Counted from the stretch's first letter, positions 27,626 to 36,959 are shown. The stretch: 64,000 nt of DNA from Helicobacter pylori (GCF_001653455.1 NZ_CP011486.1:1364001-1428000), one strand, 5' to 3'. Notes: a model not told the origin generated them from the letters alone. Numbers and translations: made by a program.

Positions 27626-28374
27626 ACCAATTCCAACCCCACCGGGCAGTGATCGCTCCCCAGAATATCTTTATAGATTAAAGCGTCTTTTAAGCGCGTT
27701 TTTAAAGGGTTAGAGCATAGAAAATAATCAATGCGCCAACCAATGTCTTTGTCCCTTGCTTGTTGCATATAACTCCACCAGGTGTAAGCCTTTTCTTTGT
27801 TAGGGTAAAAATAACGGAAAGTGTCAATGAAACCGGCATTCAAAAGCTCGTTGAATTTTTCCCTTTCTTCATCGCTAAAGCCTGCATTTTTTCGGTTTGT
27901 TTTAGGGTTTTCTAAATCAATTTCATTGTGGGCCACATTCAAATCCCCGCACACAATGACCGGTTTTTTCAATTCTAAAGCTTTTAAAAATTTCCTAAAC
28001 TCCACCTCCCAGCTCATGCGGTAATTGAGCCTGGATAGGGCTTGTTGGGAATTAGGGGTATAAACGTTCACTAAATAAAACGATTCAAACTCGCAAGTTA
28101 CTACACGCCCCTCTTTATCATGCTCTTCAATATTGATACCATAGCTCACGCTCAAAGGCTCTTTTTTAGTGAAAGTTACCACCCCAGAATAGCCTTTTTT
28201 AATCGCGCAATTCCAAAAATCAAAATACCCTTTAAATTCAAAGGTGTTTTGCTCTTGTTGCATTTTAGATTCTTGAATGCAAAAAATATCCGCATCCACG
28301 CTATTGAAAAAATCCATAAAGCCCTTAGTCATGCAAGCCCTCAAGCCATTCACATTCCATGAGATCAATTTCAT
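27622..28374 (-). CDS. xth: Exodeoxyribonuclease III / AP endonuclease
   Basis: A 250-residue exonuclease-endonuclease-phosphatase enzyme for base excision repair. The signatures are SWNVNGLRA (residues 4-12), IQESKMQ near 34, GDLNVAHNEIDL near 145 and GSDHCPV at the C-terminus (catalytic Asp-His). The length is normal. HP1526 equivalent. Confidence 0.95.
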   Translation of the reverse strand: MKLISWNVNGLRACMTKGFMDFFNSVDADIFCIQESKMQQEQNTFEFKGYFDFWNCAIKKGYSGVVTFTKKEPLSVSYGINIEEHDKEGRVVTCEFESFYLVNVYTPNSQQALSRLNYRMSWEVEFRKFLKALELKKPVIVCGDLNVAHNEIDLENPKTNRKNAGFSDEEREKFNELLNAGFIDTFRYFYPNKEKAYTWWSYMQQARDKDIGWRIDYFLCSNPLKTRLKDALIYKDILGSDHCPVGLELV

Positions 28375-28474
28375 TTTAATCCTTGTTCAATTTGAGTTAA
28401 TTCTATCTTTTTAGTCATTTTTTTAAAAATTAAGCTTTATTTTACCTTTTTTATGTAATAATTAACTTTCGCTT

Positions 28475-28550
28475 GGCTTGATAGCTCAGTCGGTAGAGCA
28501 GAAGACTGAAAATCTTCGTGTCGGTGGTTCGATTCCGCCTCAAGCCACCA
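28475..28550 (+). tRNA. tRNA-Phe (GAA)
   Basis: A 76-nt cloverleaf: the acceptor GGCTTGA pairs with TCAAGCC, followed by an encoded CCA. The D-arm contains AGCTCAGTCGGTAGAGC. The anticodon stem GAAGA/TCTTC encloses loop CTGAAAA, giving anticodon GAA. The T-arm contains GGTTCGATTCC. Confidence 0.97.
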
Positions 28551-28551
28551 T

Positions 28552-29994
28552 TCAAACTTCATTGAATAAATAATTCCCTTTTTTGACACAAACAACACGA
28601 GAGTTTTCAATACTTAAAGGCGTGCTTTTGGCTCGTGGTTGCTCTTCTATTTCTAAAGCAACACACACCCCCTCTTTAAACCGCACATGGTTTTTAACCC
28701 ATTCTTTGTATTCACTGCTTTCTTTGATTATATCGTTTAAATAATGCCCCTCATACACTTCCACAAATTCCATAAACTTTTCATTCAAATTCAACTCATT
28801 GTGCGTTATTTCGCTTTTTCGCGTGGAAGAATAAGCCAATTCGCTGGTTTCATAAAAAGTCGGCTCTACTTGGTCGTCTTGTTTGGGGCGCTCATAAATG
28901 GCTTTGACTAATTGCGTGGTGATTTCATACTCACTTTCCCACGCTTGTTTTAAAGGCTCTTCTATCAAATAGCATTGCCTAATGGTGCCGTCTTTTCGCG
29001 CTCTAGCCCTTTTGCATTTTTCTGTGGTGCTTCTGGCTTGAAGAATGGCGAAATTGTTTTTAGCTTCAAAAGTTTGAGGCTCTTCTAAAGGCTCTGTTTT
29101 TTGAACGGAGATTTTAGTGTAAGGGGTAATGATTTTACCGCTTTTATTTTCAGCCATGCTGTAATCGCAAGGGGTAATGTCTGTGGTGGTCTGTTTGTTT
29201 TCATCAACGCGCTTTAAAATGCTTGGGCGATAGGCTTGCAAATTTTCATCATCATAAACCCACTTCCCGCACGCAAATTCCTTGACATTAGGATCTCTAA
29301 CGGCTTGTTTTTCCGCATTATCCTTACTATCTTCGTTGCTTTCATTGTTTTCATGAGTATCAGCATGAGAAGCGTTGTTATTGGGGGGCGTTTTTTCAGT
29401 GGGCGGCGTTATAAAAAGGTTGTTTTCTTGATCTTCTGAAGAATGTTTTAAAGGGGGTTTAGTGTCGTTTGTTGGCGTTTTAGTTTCATTAGCAGAGCTT
29501 ATTTTGCTAGGGGTTGTTAAAGGCTGTAAAAGGCTGTTTTTAGAGTTTTTAGGGCCTAGTTTGGATTCTGGATAAGAAAAGTTTTGAGGAAGTTGTTGCG
29601 ATGAACTGGGTTTATTTTGCGGTTTTTGCATGGGCGCGTTTAAAGAGGGTATTTGGTTGGGGCGTGGTTCTTTCAATTCTGAAGAAAAGATAATTTGCGT
29701 GTTTCTAGGAATGATAGAGCGATCAGGGTTTAAGGTCGTTTCTAAGGAAAGTTTTTCATCAAGGGGTTGATAGACGATTGCAGTGGATATATGAGTGATA
29801 GTGAGCGTGAGTTTTTTGTGTGGGGAGATATTATAAACTCCTAAAACCTGTCTTGGCTCTTTAGAATCAAGGACTTTAGCTTTAAATGTGCCTTTATGCG
29901 GCGAAGTTTTGATTTCTTCTAAAAGCTCGATGACAAGAGCTTGAAGGGGGTTAGAAAAAGCGAGGAAAAAAGACAAACATAGGGATTTTTTCAT
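28552..29994 (-). CDS. comH: ComH, periplasmic DNA-uptake protein
   Basis: A 480-residue secreted protein required in H. pylori for natural transformation (HP1527). A signal peptide covers about residues 1-20. Residues about 105-235 are Pro/Ser/Asn-rich and probably disordered. The C-terminal half is folded, with several cysteines, and is the reported DNA-binding part. The stop lies one base beyond the convergent tRNA-Phe. It sits immediately beyond the origin, an origin-proximal position. Confidence 0.85.
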   Translation of the reverse strand: MKKSLCLSFFLAFSNPLQALVIELLEEIKTSPHKGTFKAKVLDSKEPRQVLGVYNISPHKKLTLTITHISTAIVYQPLDEKLSLETTLNPDRSIIPRNTQIIFSSELKEPRPNQIPSLNAPMQKPQNKPSSSQQLPQNFSYPESKLGPKNSKNSLLQPLTTPSKISSANETKTPTNDTKPPLKHSSEDQENNLFITPPTEKTPPNNNASHADTHENNESNEDSKDNAEKQAVRDPNVKEFACGKWVYDDENLQAYRPSILKRVDENKQTTTDITPCDYSMAENKSGKIITPYTKISVQKTEPLEEPQTFEAKNNFAILQARSTTEKCKRARARKDGTIRQCYLIEEPLKQAWESEYEITTQLVKAIYERPKQDDQVEPTFYETSELAYSSTRKSEITHNELNLNEKFMEFVEVYEGHYLNDIIKESSEYKEWVKNHVRFKEGVCVALEIEEQPRAKSTPLSIENSRVVCVKKGNYLFNEV

Positions 29995-30019
29995 GCATAC
30001 TCCTTTTTTAATTTGGATT

Positions 30020-30177
30020 ATAGCTTAAAAAAAGGTTTAGTAAAAGTTATCAATAAGTTATAGATAGGTAACATTTTAGAAAATAATATTTAGTAACAGT
30101 AGTAGGGTTTTTAAGGGGGTTGTGAGATTTTAAAAAAAGTGAATGAAACGCTTTGTGATAAGCCTTTTTTCATTCAC
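30020..30177. other. oriC2-like part of the replication origin
   Basis: The AT-rich comH-dnaA gap holds two DnaA boxes in opposite orientation: GTGAATGA at 30139-30146 and TCATTCAC at 30170-30177, the latter covering the dnaA stop codon. AT-rich DNA at 30020-30110 is a candidate unwinding element. H. pylori is known to have a bipartite origin flanking dnaA with the unwinding element on this side. Confidence 0.75.
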
Positions 30178-31537
30178 TCAAATTCAACGCCGTTTTTTTA
30201 TCGTTCAATTCATTCAAGCGGTTTTTAATCTCTTCTCTAAGGCTTAAGATAAAAGGGTTTTTTTCTTCTTCAAGCATTTTTTTAACGCTAGAATACATTT
30301 TAGAAATGCTTGAATGATCTTTTAAATCCAAAAATTGAGCGAGCGAGAGCGTGGGGTTTGGGGTGTAGAGCCTTGCAAAATACACGACTAATTTTCTGGC
30401 TAAAGCGACATTTTTTTGGCGTGAAGATTTTTTGATTTCACTGGATTTGAGGTTCAGGCTTTGCGCGACAGCGAGCAAGATATTTTCTAAGCTTGAGCCT
30501 TCAGCATGATCTTTTTGCAAATCTTCTAAAACGGTTTTAGCGAGGTTTAAATTAATGGAGGCGTTCATTAGGTTTGCATTCACGCTGATTTTAATGATCG
30601 CTCCTTCCATTTGGCGGATATTGTCGCTGATGTGTTGGGCGATGTATTCCATCACTTCTTCGGGTAAAATGATTTGATTGAGCTGGCATTTTTGTTTGAC
30701 AATAGAAAGCTTGGTTTCTAAATCAGGGGGCATGATTTTAGCGGTTATCCCCCATTCAAAGCGCGATTTTAGGCGATCTTCTAAACCGGCGATGTTTTTA
30801 GGCGATCGGTCTGAGATTAATACGATTTGTTTGTTATTAGCGTGCAATTCGTTGAAAGTGTGGAAAAACTCTTCTTCTAGTTTGGGTTTTCCTTGCAAAA
30901 ATTGGGCGTCATCTAGTAGGAAAAAATCGCAATGGCGGTATTTTGCTTTAAAAGAATCCATGGTTTTATTGTCTAAATGCTTTAAAAAGTCTGTCAAAAA
31001 GTCTTCAGAAGTAACCAGCACGACTTTTTTATGCTTTTCTAGGGCATGGTTGCCGATAGCGTTTAAAATGTGCGTTTTGCCTAACCCTGTGCCACCATAA
31101 AAAAGCACTGGGTTATAAGGGGGAGTGTCGCTTTGGGCGACTTTTTTAGCGATTTCATAAACGGTGTTATTGCATGAGCCTACGACAAAATTTTCAAAAG
31201 TGTAAGAGTCTTTGACGCTGGATTTTACTGCTTTGTAATTGATGTTAGAATGATCGCTAGCCTGAATTTTAGGAGCCACTTCAATACGCACGTCCACGCT
31301 ATGGGCTAAATGCATGCCGACTTTATTCTGGCTTAAAATTTCTTTGAGTAATACGCCGTGTTTAGCCGTAATCCAATTGCATAAGAGCATGTTAGGGGCG
31401 TAAAAAAAGGCAATATCGCTCTTGCTCGCATTAGGGTTGTATTTGAGCTGGCTTAAGCAATTTTCATACTCTATGGGGCTAACTTTTTGTTTGACTAGCG
31501 CCAAGATTTCTTTTTCAATATTGTTGTTGGTATCCAT
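30170..31537 (-). CDS. dnaA: Chromosomal replication initiator DnaA
   Basis: A 455-residue AAA+ initiator. Walker A GGTGLGKTH lies near residue 148 and Walker B FFLLDDAQF near 210. The C-terminal DNA-binding signature DHSSISKMY near 410 is a variant of the usual DHST motif, consistent with species-specific boxes. The -10 box TATAAT (31544-31549, minus strand) ends 6 bp before the ATG and no ribosome-binding site is visible, so the mRNA is probably leaderless. HP1529 equivalent. Confidence 0.96.
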   Translation of the reverse strand: MDTNNNIEKEILALVKQKVSPIEYENCLSQLKYNPNASKSDIAFFYAPNMLLCNWITAKHGVLLKEILSQNKVGMHLAHSVDVRIEVAPKIQASDHSNINYKAVKSSVKDSYTFENFVVGSCNNTVYEIAKKVAQSDTPPYNPVLFYGGTGLGKTHILNAIGNHALEKHKKVVLVTSEDFLTDFLKHLDNKTMDSFKAKYRHCDFFLLDDAQFLQGKPKLEEEFFHTFNELHANNKQIVLISDRSPKNIAGLEDRLKSRFEWGITAKIMPPDLETKLSIVKQKCQLNQIILPEEVMEYIAQHISDNIRQMEGAIIKISVNANLMNASINLNLAKTVLEDLQKDHAEGSSLENILLAVAQSLNLKSSEIKKSSRQKNVALARKLVVYFARLYTPNPTLSLAQFLDLKDHSSISKMYSSVKKMLEEEKNPFILSLREEIKNRLNELNDKKTALNLSE

Positions 31538-31551
31538 GGCGTTATTATAGC

Positions 31552-31603
31552 GTGAATAAGTTGTGAATGAAAAAGGAATGGCATGTGAATGAAATGTGAA
31601 TGA
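31552..31603. other. oriC1-like DnaA box cluster
   Basis: Three identical GTGAATGA boxes (31563-31570, 31585-31592, 31596-31603) and one near-match GTGAATAA (31552-31559), all in one orientation, lie upstream of dnaA. They fit the upstream half of the bipartite origin and may also autoregulate dnaA. Confidence 0.8.
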
Positions 31604-31640
31604 AGCCTTAAAATTAAGGCGTTTCTTTTAAGGGTTTGTC

Positions 31641-31646
31641 TATAAT
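31641..31646 (+). promoter_or_regulatory. -10 promoter of punB-glmS-thyX run
   Basis: A perfect TATAAT 44 bp before the punB start, directly beyond the DnaA boxes. Confidence 0.5.
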
Positions 31647-31690
31647 GCTTGCTTCAATCATAAGCGAATGGATGCGAAAAAAGGATTTTC

Positions 31691-32233
31691 ATGCTGCTTT
31701 GCGCTGGAAGGAATGAAACTTTAAAAGGGGCAACGCCTGTTGGTGTGGGCTTGATAGAAAGCGCGATCAATTTAACGAGGATATGTTTAAAAAACCCTAG
31801 TATAGAAAGCCTTATTTTTATAGGGAGCGCGGGGAGTTATAGTGCGGAAATTGAGCTTTTAAGCGTGTTTGAAAGCATTCAAGGCTATCAAATTGAAGAG
31901 AGTTTTAGCCATTTAAACAGCTACACGCCTTTGGATAATTTTATTCACATAGAAACCAAAGAACAAGCGCTTTTTAAAAGGGTGCGCGTGAATAGCAGTA
32001 ACTACATCCACACCAACGGAATGTTTGCTAAAAAAATGGTTCAAAAGGGCGTTTTATTAGAAAACATGGAGTTTTTTAGCGTTTTGAGCGTGGCTAAGGC
32101 GTTTTCTTTAAAAGCCAAAGGGATTTTTTGCGTGAGTAATCATGTGGGGCTTGATGCGCATAAGGAATTTAAAGAAAATCATGCCAAAGTCAAGCAAGTT
32201 TTAGAAAACATCATTGATAGTTTAATAGTTTAG
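31691..32233 (+). CDS. punB: Purine nucleoside phosphorylase-family protein
   Basis: A 180-residue member of the nucleoside phosphorylase fold (HP1530/PunB). IFIGSAGSY near residue 47 is the phosphate-binding loop type, and ENMEFFSVLSVAK near 130 is the Met-Glu nucleoside-binding motif. It is shorter than typical PNP/MTAN enzymes (about 230), so some elements are reduced. It starts a plus-strand run towards glmS. Confidence 0.75.
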   Translation: MLLCAGRNETLKGATPVGVGLIESAINLTRICLKNPSIESLIFIGSAGSYSAEIELLSVFESIQGYQIEESFSHLNSYTPLDNFIHIETKEQALFKRVRVNSSNYIHTNGMFAKKMVQKGVLLENMEFFSVLSVAKAFSLKAKGIFCVSNHVGLDAHKEFKENHAKVKQVLENIIDSLIV

Positions 32234-32267
32234 CTATCATGGAGCATTCTAAATTAAAGGCGGTTGA

Positions 32268-32507
32268 ATGTTTGAAAAAATACGCAAGATTTTAGCGGAG
32301 ATTGAAGATTCGCAAAATGAAATTGAAATGCTTTTAAAATTAGCGAATTTGAGTTTGGGGGATTTTATTGAAATTAAAAGAGGGAGCATGGACATGCCAA
32401 AGAGCGTGAATGAAGCGTTTTTTACGCAATTAAGCGAAGAAGTGGAGCGCCTAAAGGAGCTTATCAACGCTTTAAACAAGATCAAAAAAGGGTTATTGGT
32501 GTTTTAA
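32268..32507 (+). CDS. Small coiled-coil protein of unknown function
   Basis: 79 residues, almost entirely helical, with heptad-like Leu/Ile spacing (residues 1-28 and 50-75). No domain is recognised. Its TAA abuts the glmS ATG with no gap, so translation of the two is coupled. HP1531-like. Confidence 0.65.
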   Translation: MFEKIRKILAEIEDSQNEIEMLLKLANLSLGDFIEIKRGSMDMPKSVNEAFFTQLSEEVERLKELINALNKIKKGLLVF

Positions 32508-34301
32508 ATGTGCGGGATTGTCGGTTATATAGGGAATAGCGAGAAAAAATCCATTCTTTTAGAGGGCTTGAAAGAATTGGAATACAGAGGTTATGATAGC
32601 GCTGGTTTAGCCATATTGAGCGCTGATCGTTTGGAAGTGTTTAAAACTCAAGGGAAATTAGAAAACCTTAGAACAGAGCTTAAAGATAAGGAGTTTTTGA
32701 ATTTTGGCGTGAGTATCGCTCACACCAGATGGGCAACGCATGGGAAACCAAGCAGCGTGAACGCCCACCCGCATTTTACAGAAAATTTAGCTTTAGTGCA
32801 TAACGGGATCATTGAAAATTACGCGAGCTTGAAAAAAGAATTGGAAAATAAAGGGCATGCGTTTTTGAGCCAAACGGACACGGAAGTGATTGCGCACCTT
32901 TTAGAAGAAACGCTTAAAAGCGAGAATGATTTATTGAAAGCCTTTGAAAAAAGCATCAGCCTTCTAAAAGGGAGTTATGCGATTTTAATGCTCCATAAAA
33001 GGGCTAAAGAGAGCTTGTTTTACGCTAAATCTTCTTCGCCTTTGATCGTGGGTAAGGGCAAAGAGGGGGTGTTTTTTGCGTCCAGTTTGAGCGTGTTAGC
33101 CCCTAAAGTGGAGCAATTTGTCATTTTAGAAGAAAACAGCGTGGGGCAGATTTCTTTAGAGAATTTTAAAGATTTAAAAAATATTGAAAACATGAAAGAT
33201 TACGCCTTTGACAATAAGGATTATTCTAAAGGGGATTTCAGGAATTATTTAGAAAAAGAGATTTATGAGCAGCATAGCAGTTTGTTAGAGTGTTTAGAGG
33301 GGCGTTTGGAAGCCTTGAATGTGTATTGTGAGATCGATCCTGAATTTTTAGAAAATGTGAGCGAAATCACGCTGTGTTCTTGCGGGAGCAGTTACCATGC
33401 GAGTTTGGCGAGCGTGTATTTGTTTGAAAGATTAGCCAAAATAAGAGCGAGGGCCATTTTAGCGAGCGAATACCGCTACGCCAATTTCAAAAGCAACCCT
33501 AACGAGCTTTTTATAGCGATTTCTCAAAGCGGGGAAACCGCTGACACTTTAGAGGCTTTAAAATTAGCCAAAGCGCAAGGGCTTAAAACCATTAGTTTGT
33601 GCAACGCCCCTTTTAGCATGATGAGCCGCATTAGCGATCACACTTTGTTGATTAGAGCGGGGGTAGAAAGGAGCGTGGCATCCACTAAGGCGTTTTCTTC
33701 GCAAGTGATGCTTTTATGGCTTTTGAGCGTGTATGTGGGCAAACAATTAGGGACGATCTCTAAAGAAGAAGAAAAGATCCAAGCTAAAAACATGCTAGAT
33801 AGCGTGAATGCAATGAAAATAGAGCCTAAATTGCATGAAAAAATCAAGCGCCTATCCAAACGCTACTTGCATGGGCATGGCTTTTTTTATATTGGGCGCG
33901 ATGTGTTTTACCCGCTCGCTTTAGAGGGGGCGTTGAAACTCAAAGAGATCAGCTACTTGCACGCTGAAGGGTATGCGAGCGCGGAGATGAAGCATGGGCC
34001 TATTGCGCTAGTGGATTCTAACCTTTTTACCATTGCTCTATTGTCTAAACATTTATTGTTTGATAAAACCAAAAGCAATATTGAAGAATTGAGCGCTAGG
34101 GATTCTACGATTTGCGTGTTAAGCTCTGAAATTTTAGAAATCGCTGATGATTTTATCCAATTAGAAGAGAGTGAAAGCTACATGGAAGAATTTTTCCGCA
34201 TGAATTTAGCGATGCAACTTTTAGCTTTAGAAATCGCTATGCGTTTAAATCACGATGTGGATCACCCAAGAAATCTGGCTAAAAGCGTGACCGTGGAATG
34301 A
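32508..34301 (+). CDS. glmS: Glucosamine-6-phosphate synthase GlmS
   Basis: Makes glucosamine-6-phosphate from fructose-6-phosphate and glutamine for peptidoglycan and LPS. The N-terminal amidotransferase has nucleophile Cys2 (MCGIVGYIG) and HTRWATHG near residue 72. Two SIS domains follow (SCGSSYHA near 290, SQSGETADT near 337). The C-terminus ends NLAKSVTVE as in the family. 597 residues is normal. HP1532 equivalent. Confidence 0.96.
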   Translation: MCGIVGYIGNSEKKSILLEGLKELEYRGYDSAGLAILSADRLEVFKTQGKLENLRTELKDKEFLNFGVSIAHTRWATHGKPSSVNAHPHFTENLALVHNGIIENYASLKKELENKGHAFLSQTDTEVIAHLLEETLKSENDLLKAFEKSISLLKGSYAILMLHKRAKESLFYAKSSSPLIVGKGKEGVFFASSLSVLAPKVEQFVILEENSVGQISLENFKDLKNIENMKDYAFDNKDYSKGDFRNYLEKEIYEQHSSLLECLEGRLEALNVYCEIDPEFLENVSEITLCSCGSSYHASLASVYLFERLAKIRARAILASEYRYANFKSNPNELFIAISQSGETADTLEALKLAKAQGLKTISLCNAPFSMMSRISDHTLLIRAGVERSVASTKAFSSQVMLLWLLSVYVGKQLGTISKEEEKIQAKNMLDSVNAMKIEPKLHEKIKRLSKRYLHGHGFFYIGRDVFYPLALEGALKLKEISYLHAEGYASAEMKHGPIALVDSNLFTIALLSKHLLFDKTKSNIEELSARDSTICVLSSEILEIADDFIQLEESESYMEEFFRMNLAMQLLALEIAMRLNHDVDHPRNLAKSVTVE

Positions 34302-34326
34302 TCTAATAGCATATAGGAGTCAAATA

Positions 34327-34953
34327 ATGGAAGTGATTTGTAAGCATTACACCCCTTTAGACATTGCAAGCCAAGCGATCCGCACTTGCTGGCAGAGTTT
34401 TGAATACGGCGATGGTGGAGGTTGTAAGGATAAGGAATTAATCCACAGGGTAGGGAATATCTTTAGGCATTCTTCCACTTTGGAGCATCTTTATTACAAT
34501 TTTGAAATCAAGGGTTTGAGTAGGGGGGCGTTGCAAGAATTGAGCCGGCATAGAATAGCGAGCTTGAGCGTGAAATCAAGCCGTTACACTTTAAGGGAAT
34601 TGAAAGAAGTGGAGAGCTTTTTACCCCTTAATGAAACGAATTTGGAGAGGGCGAAAGAGTTTTTGGTTTTTGTGGATAATGAGCAAGTGAATACAATGAG
34701 CGTTTTGGCTTTAGAAAATCTAAGGATTTTATTGAGCGAGCATAACATTAAAAACGATTTAGCCAAATACGCCATGCCTGAAAGCTATAAAACGCATTTA
34801 GCTTATAGTATTAATGCTAGGAGTTTGCAAAATTTATTGGCTTTAAGGAGCAGCAATAAAGCCTTAAAAGAAATGCAAGATTTAGCCAAAGCCTTGTTTG
34901 ACGCTTTGCCTGGCGAGCATCAATATTTGTTTGAGGATTGTTTGAAACATTAA
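34327..34953 (+). CDS. thyX: Flavin-dependent thymidylate synthase ThyX
   Basis: Converts dUMP to dTMP using FAD and methylene-tetrahydrofolate; it replaces ThyA in this species. The ThyX signature RHR-x2-S-x4-S-x-R is present at residues 74-86 (RHRIASLSVKSSR). 208 residues. It is followed by the first AapA pair, where gene order departs from the reference as I recall it. HP1533 equivalent. Confidence 0.95.
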   Translation: MEVICKHYTPLDIASQAIRTCWQSFEYGDGGGCKDKELIHRVGNIFRHSSTLEHLYYNFEIKGLSRGALQELSRHRIASLSVKSSRYTLRELKEVESFLPLNETNLERAKEFLVFVDNEQVNTMSVLALENLRILLSEHNIKNDLAKYAMPESYKTHLAYSINARSLQNLLALRSSNKALKEMQDLAKALFDALPGEHQYLFEDCLKH

Positions 34954-35056
34954 GCATAAGAAATTATTGCTTGATTTTATGTTAGTTTTTTATTGCTGAT
35001 TTTTACACGCCCTATTTTAGCGTTTGATTGGATAAAACTTTTAAGGGGGTTTGTTG

Positions 35057-35249
35057 TACAATTTTATCACGCCCCATAGTTGCAATATGGGGCAAACTAC
35101 CTTTAAAGGAGCATGTTATGTCAAAGCCACATAACAAACGCTCTTGGAGATCATTATACTTTGAGTTTGCTTTTTTGGGGCTTAAAGTAGTCGTTTCTGT
35201 GAAACGCTGATTTTTCTAAGAGCGTTCCCTTAAGCTTCAAGCTTAAGGG
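35057..35249 (+). other. AapA/IsoA-type type I toxin-antitoxin module A
   Basis: In order: -10 box TACAAT (35057-35062), 5' stem-loop closed by GCCCCAT/ATGGGGC (35071-35093), AAAGGAG, the toxin frame (35118-35210), an antisense TATAAT inside it (35153-35158, minus strand) that would start an IsoA-type RNA covering the ribosome-binding site, and an inverted-repeat terminator (35227-35249). This is the layout of the known H. pylori AapA/IsoA systems. Confidence 0.8.
35118..35210 (+). CDS. AapA-type small membrane toxin peptide (module A)
   Basis: A 30-residue cationic amphipathic peptide beginning [16 protein letters not shown], with a hydrophobic core and a basic end SVKR. It fits the AapA consensus (basic N-terminus, SWxxLY, FKVV, terminal KR). 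AapA peptides act on the inner membrane. AAAGGAG lies 8 bp upstream of the ATG. Confidence 0.75.
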   Translation: MSKPHNKRSWRSLYFEFAFLGLKVVVSVKR

Positions 35250-35363
35250 TTTCCTTTATGAGTGGGTTTGTCCTTGACTTTGGGGCGTTAATTATATCTT
35301 TTTTATTCAAATTTTAATCTTGTTTTTATATTTTAATGATAAAAATTTTAAGTGGGTTTGTTG

Positions 35364-35553
35364 TAAAATTCCATTACGCCCCATAGTTGCAATATGGGGC
35401 AAATCCAAGTAAGGAGCATGCCATGAAACGCAAAAGTGGCAAACGCTCTTGGAAAGTATTATACCTTGAAATTTCAATTTCTTGGTTTAAAATGGTGTTT
35501 TGTATGAAACGCTGATTCTTCTAAGAGCGTTCCCTTAAGCTTCAAGCTTAGGG
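35364..35553 (+). other. AapA/IsoA-type module B
   Basis: Same plan as module A: -10 TAAAAT (35364-35369), 5' stem-loop (35378-35400), AAGGAG, toxin frame (35423-35515), antisense TATAAT (35458-35463) and a terminator inverted repeat (35532-35553). The terminator overlaps the end of the minus-strand hsdS fragment by 6 bp. Confidence 0.78.
35423..35515 (+). CDS. AapA-type peptide (module B)
   Basis: A 30-residue peptide beginning MKRKSGKRSWKVLYLE and ending CMKR. It is nearly identical to the module D peptide at 43473 (one residue differs: Met28 against Ile). The coding DNA of the two is the same over about 80 bp, pointing to duplication or gene conversion. Confidence 0.72.
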   Translation: MKRKSGKRSWKVLYLEISISWFKMVFCMKR

Positions 35554-36162
35554 GTTTCCTTGTGAGTGGGTTTGTCCTTGACTTTGGGGCGTTTTATTGT
35601 TTAAAACTCTGATTTTAGCGCTCATTAAATCGTGGTTTAAAGCTTTTTTGATGTTTTCAAATTGGCGTTTTTTGTTTTTAAGGCTTATGATTTCATTGTC
35701 TAAAGCGCTTAAAACGTTAGCAATAGCGGTTTGTTCGTTTAGGGGGGGTAGGGGGATTTTGATTTGTTGCATGGCAACACTCATAAGTTTTGGGTTACCC
35801 ATTCCAGGATTTACATGTAGGGGAGCAATAACTTGTAAAATATAATATAAATATTTATGCAGTATATTGTCTTGAATAGGTTGAAGTAACCCGCATACAT
35901 TGGTAATACTAAAACGCCCATTCCTATAAAATACGCTTCCAGCATACGCCCCATCAGTTGTCCAAGTTAAAAACTCACCATCAAAATCATAAGTATCAAT
36001 AAAACCTAAAATTCCATTATTTAAGGTTTGTGATGAATAAACAGGATATTCTCCATTTTCTTGTAAAACTTTTTTTGCGATAACTCTTCCTCTTTTAATA
36101 AGGCATATTTCACCAATTTTTTTAAACTCCACCCCATTGGACGCAAGAATTTGGTTTAACAT
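35548..36162 (-). CDS. hsdS: Half-size type I specificity subunit HsdS
   Basis: 204 residues holding one target-recognition domain (about 10-140) and the conserved C-terminal helix region (LPPLNEQTAIANVLSALDNE, about 138-190). A full HsdS has two of each, so this is half. The helix region is nearly identical to the second half of the full hsdS at 43823. The last 17 residues (from NNKTPQSQGQ) are encoded by AapA-module flanking DNA. Half subunits can dimerise and work; otherwise it is a silent cassette. It starts one base after the stop of the upstream OMP-like frame, without a clear ribosome-binding site. Confidence 0.75.
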   Translation of the reverse strand: MLNQILASNGVEFKKIGEICLIKRGRVIAKKVLQENGEYPVYSSQTLNNGILGFIDTYDFDGEFLTWTTDGAYAGSVFYRNGRFSITNVCGLLQPIQDNILHKYLYYILQVIAPLHVNPGMGNPKLMSVAMQQIKIPLPPLNEQTAIANVLSALDNEIISLKNKKRQFENIKKALNHDLMSAKIRVLNNKTPQSQGQTHSQGNP

Positions 36163-36163
36163 T

Positions 36164-36811
36164 CTAATTTTGAAAAAAAGAAATAGGGCTTATTATATCT
36201 ATGGGTATCACTCTAAATAATAATTGTTGGTATTTATCTTTTTCCATGTAATTACCCGCTTTATAGGAGTATTGGAACCCTCCCCTAACGCCAAAACCCA
36301 TTTTTTTAATCTTAACAGGAGCGATATACTGATACCCCACTTTAAAATTAAAGCCGTTTAAAATGGTGCTGGGATCTTTTCTTTCTAAGAGTCTTCCACT
36401 AAAGAAGTGAGGTAGAAAAACAGAACTATCTTTATAAGTTAAATTCCATGAAAACATTCCGCTATACCCAAGACCTACAAAAAGAGCGCTTTTATCCACT
36501 CTTTGATTCTTAGCCTTAGCTTTTTCTGCCTTAACGTTTTCTTTCGCTAAAGCTTCTTGAACCTTCTTTCCAACGAGTTCATTAAGCTCGCTCTCATCTA
36601 TGGCGTGGCTAAGACTAAACCCTAGTGCAGAACACAGAACCAAAAATAAAAATTTGGTTTTTAAAAAAACGGGGGGTGGTAACTTGCATATTTTTCCTTG
36701 ATTTAAAAATAATTTGAATGTTGTAAAATATTGAAACTTAAATGAAGAAGTCTTAACGATATGATTAGATAAAAAGGACTTTTTACAGGCATTAATGAGT
36801 ATTTTTAACAT
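36164..36811 (-). CDS. Outer-membrane-like protein, probably phase-variable and truncated
   Basis: The open frame gives 215 residues from 36811, but its first about 52 residues look non-coding. A signal peptide KTKFLFLVLCSALGFSLSHA follows them. A much better start is ATG at 36689 (AAGGAAA, 5 bp), which is out of frame by one base because of C6 (36671-36676) and T7 (36663-36669) runs. The loss of one base would give MQVTTPVFLKTKFLFLVL. The mature part has glycine/aromatic barrel strands but ends SFFQN rather than in Phe, so the barrel may be cut where hsdS begins. Confidence 0.5.
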   Translation of the reverse strand: MLKILINACKKSFLSNHIVKTSSFKFQYFTTFKLFLNQGKICKLPPPVFLKTKFLFLVLCSALGFSLSHAIDESELNELVGKKVQEALAKENVKAEKAKAKNQRVDKSALFVGLGYSGMFSWNLTYKDSSVFLPHFFSGRLLERKDPSTILNGFNFKVGYQYIAPVKIKKMGFGVRGGFQYSYKAGNYMEKDKYQQLLFRVIPIDIISPISFFQN

Positions 36812-36959
36812 TAATGAGCGTTATAAAAATCAAATTAAGCGTGTGGGGGTTTGATTGGATTTAATGGGCTTGATCAGGATTAGTGAGAATTGAATGATTG
36901 TATTTTAAAATCAAAAGCCAGAGACAACTCTAGTTAAGCTGCCCCTAGCCACACCGATA

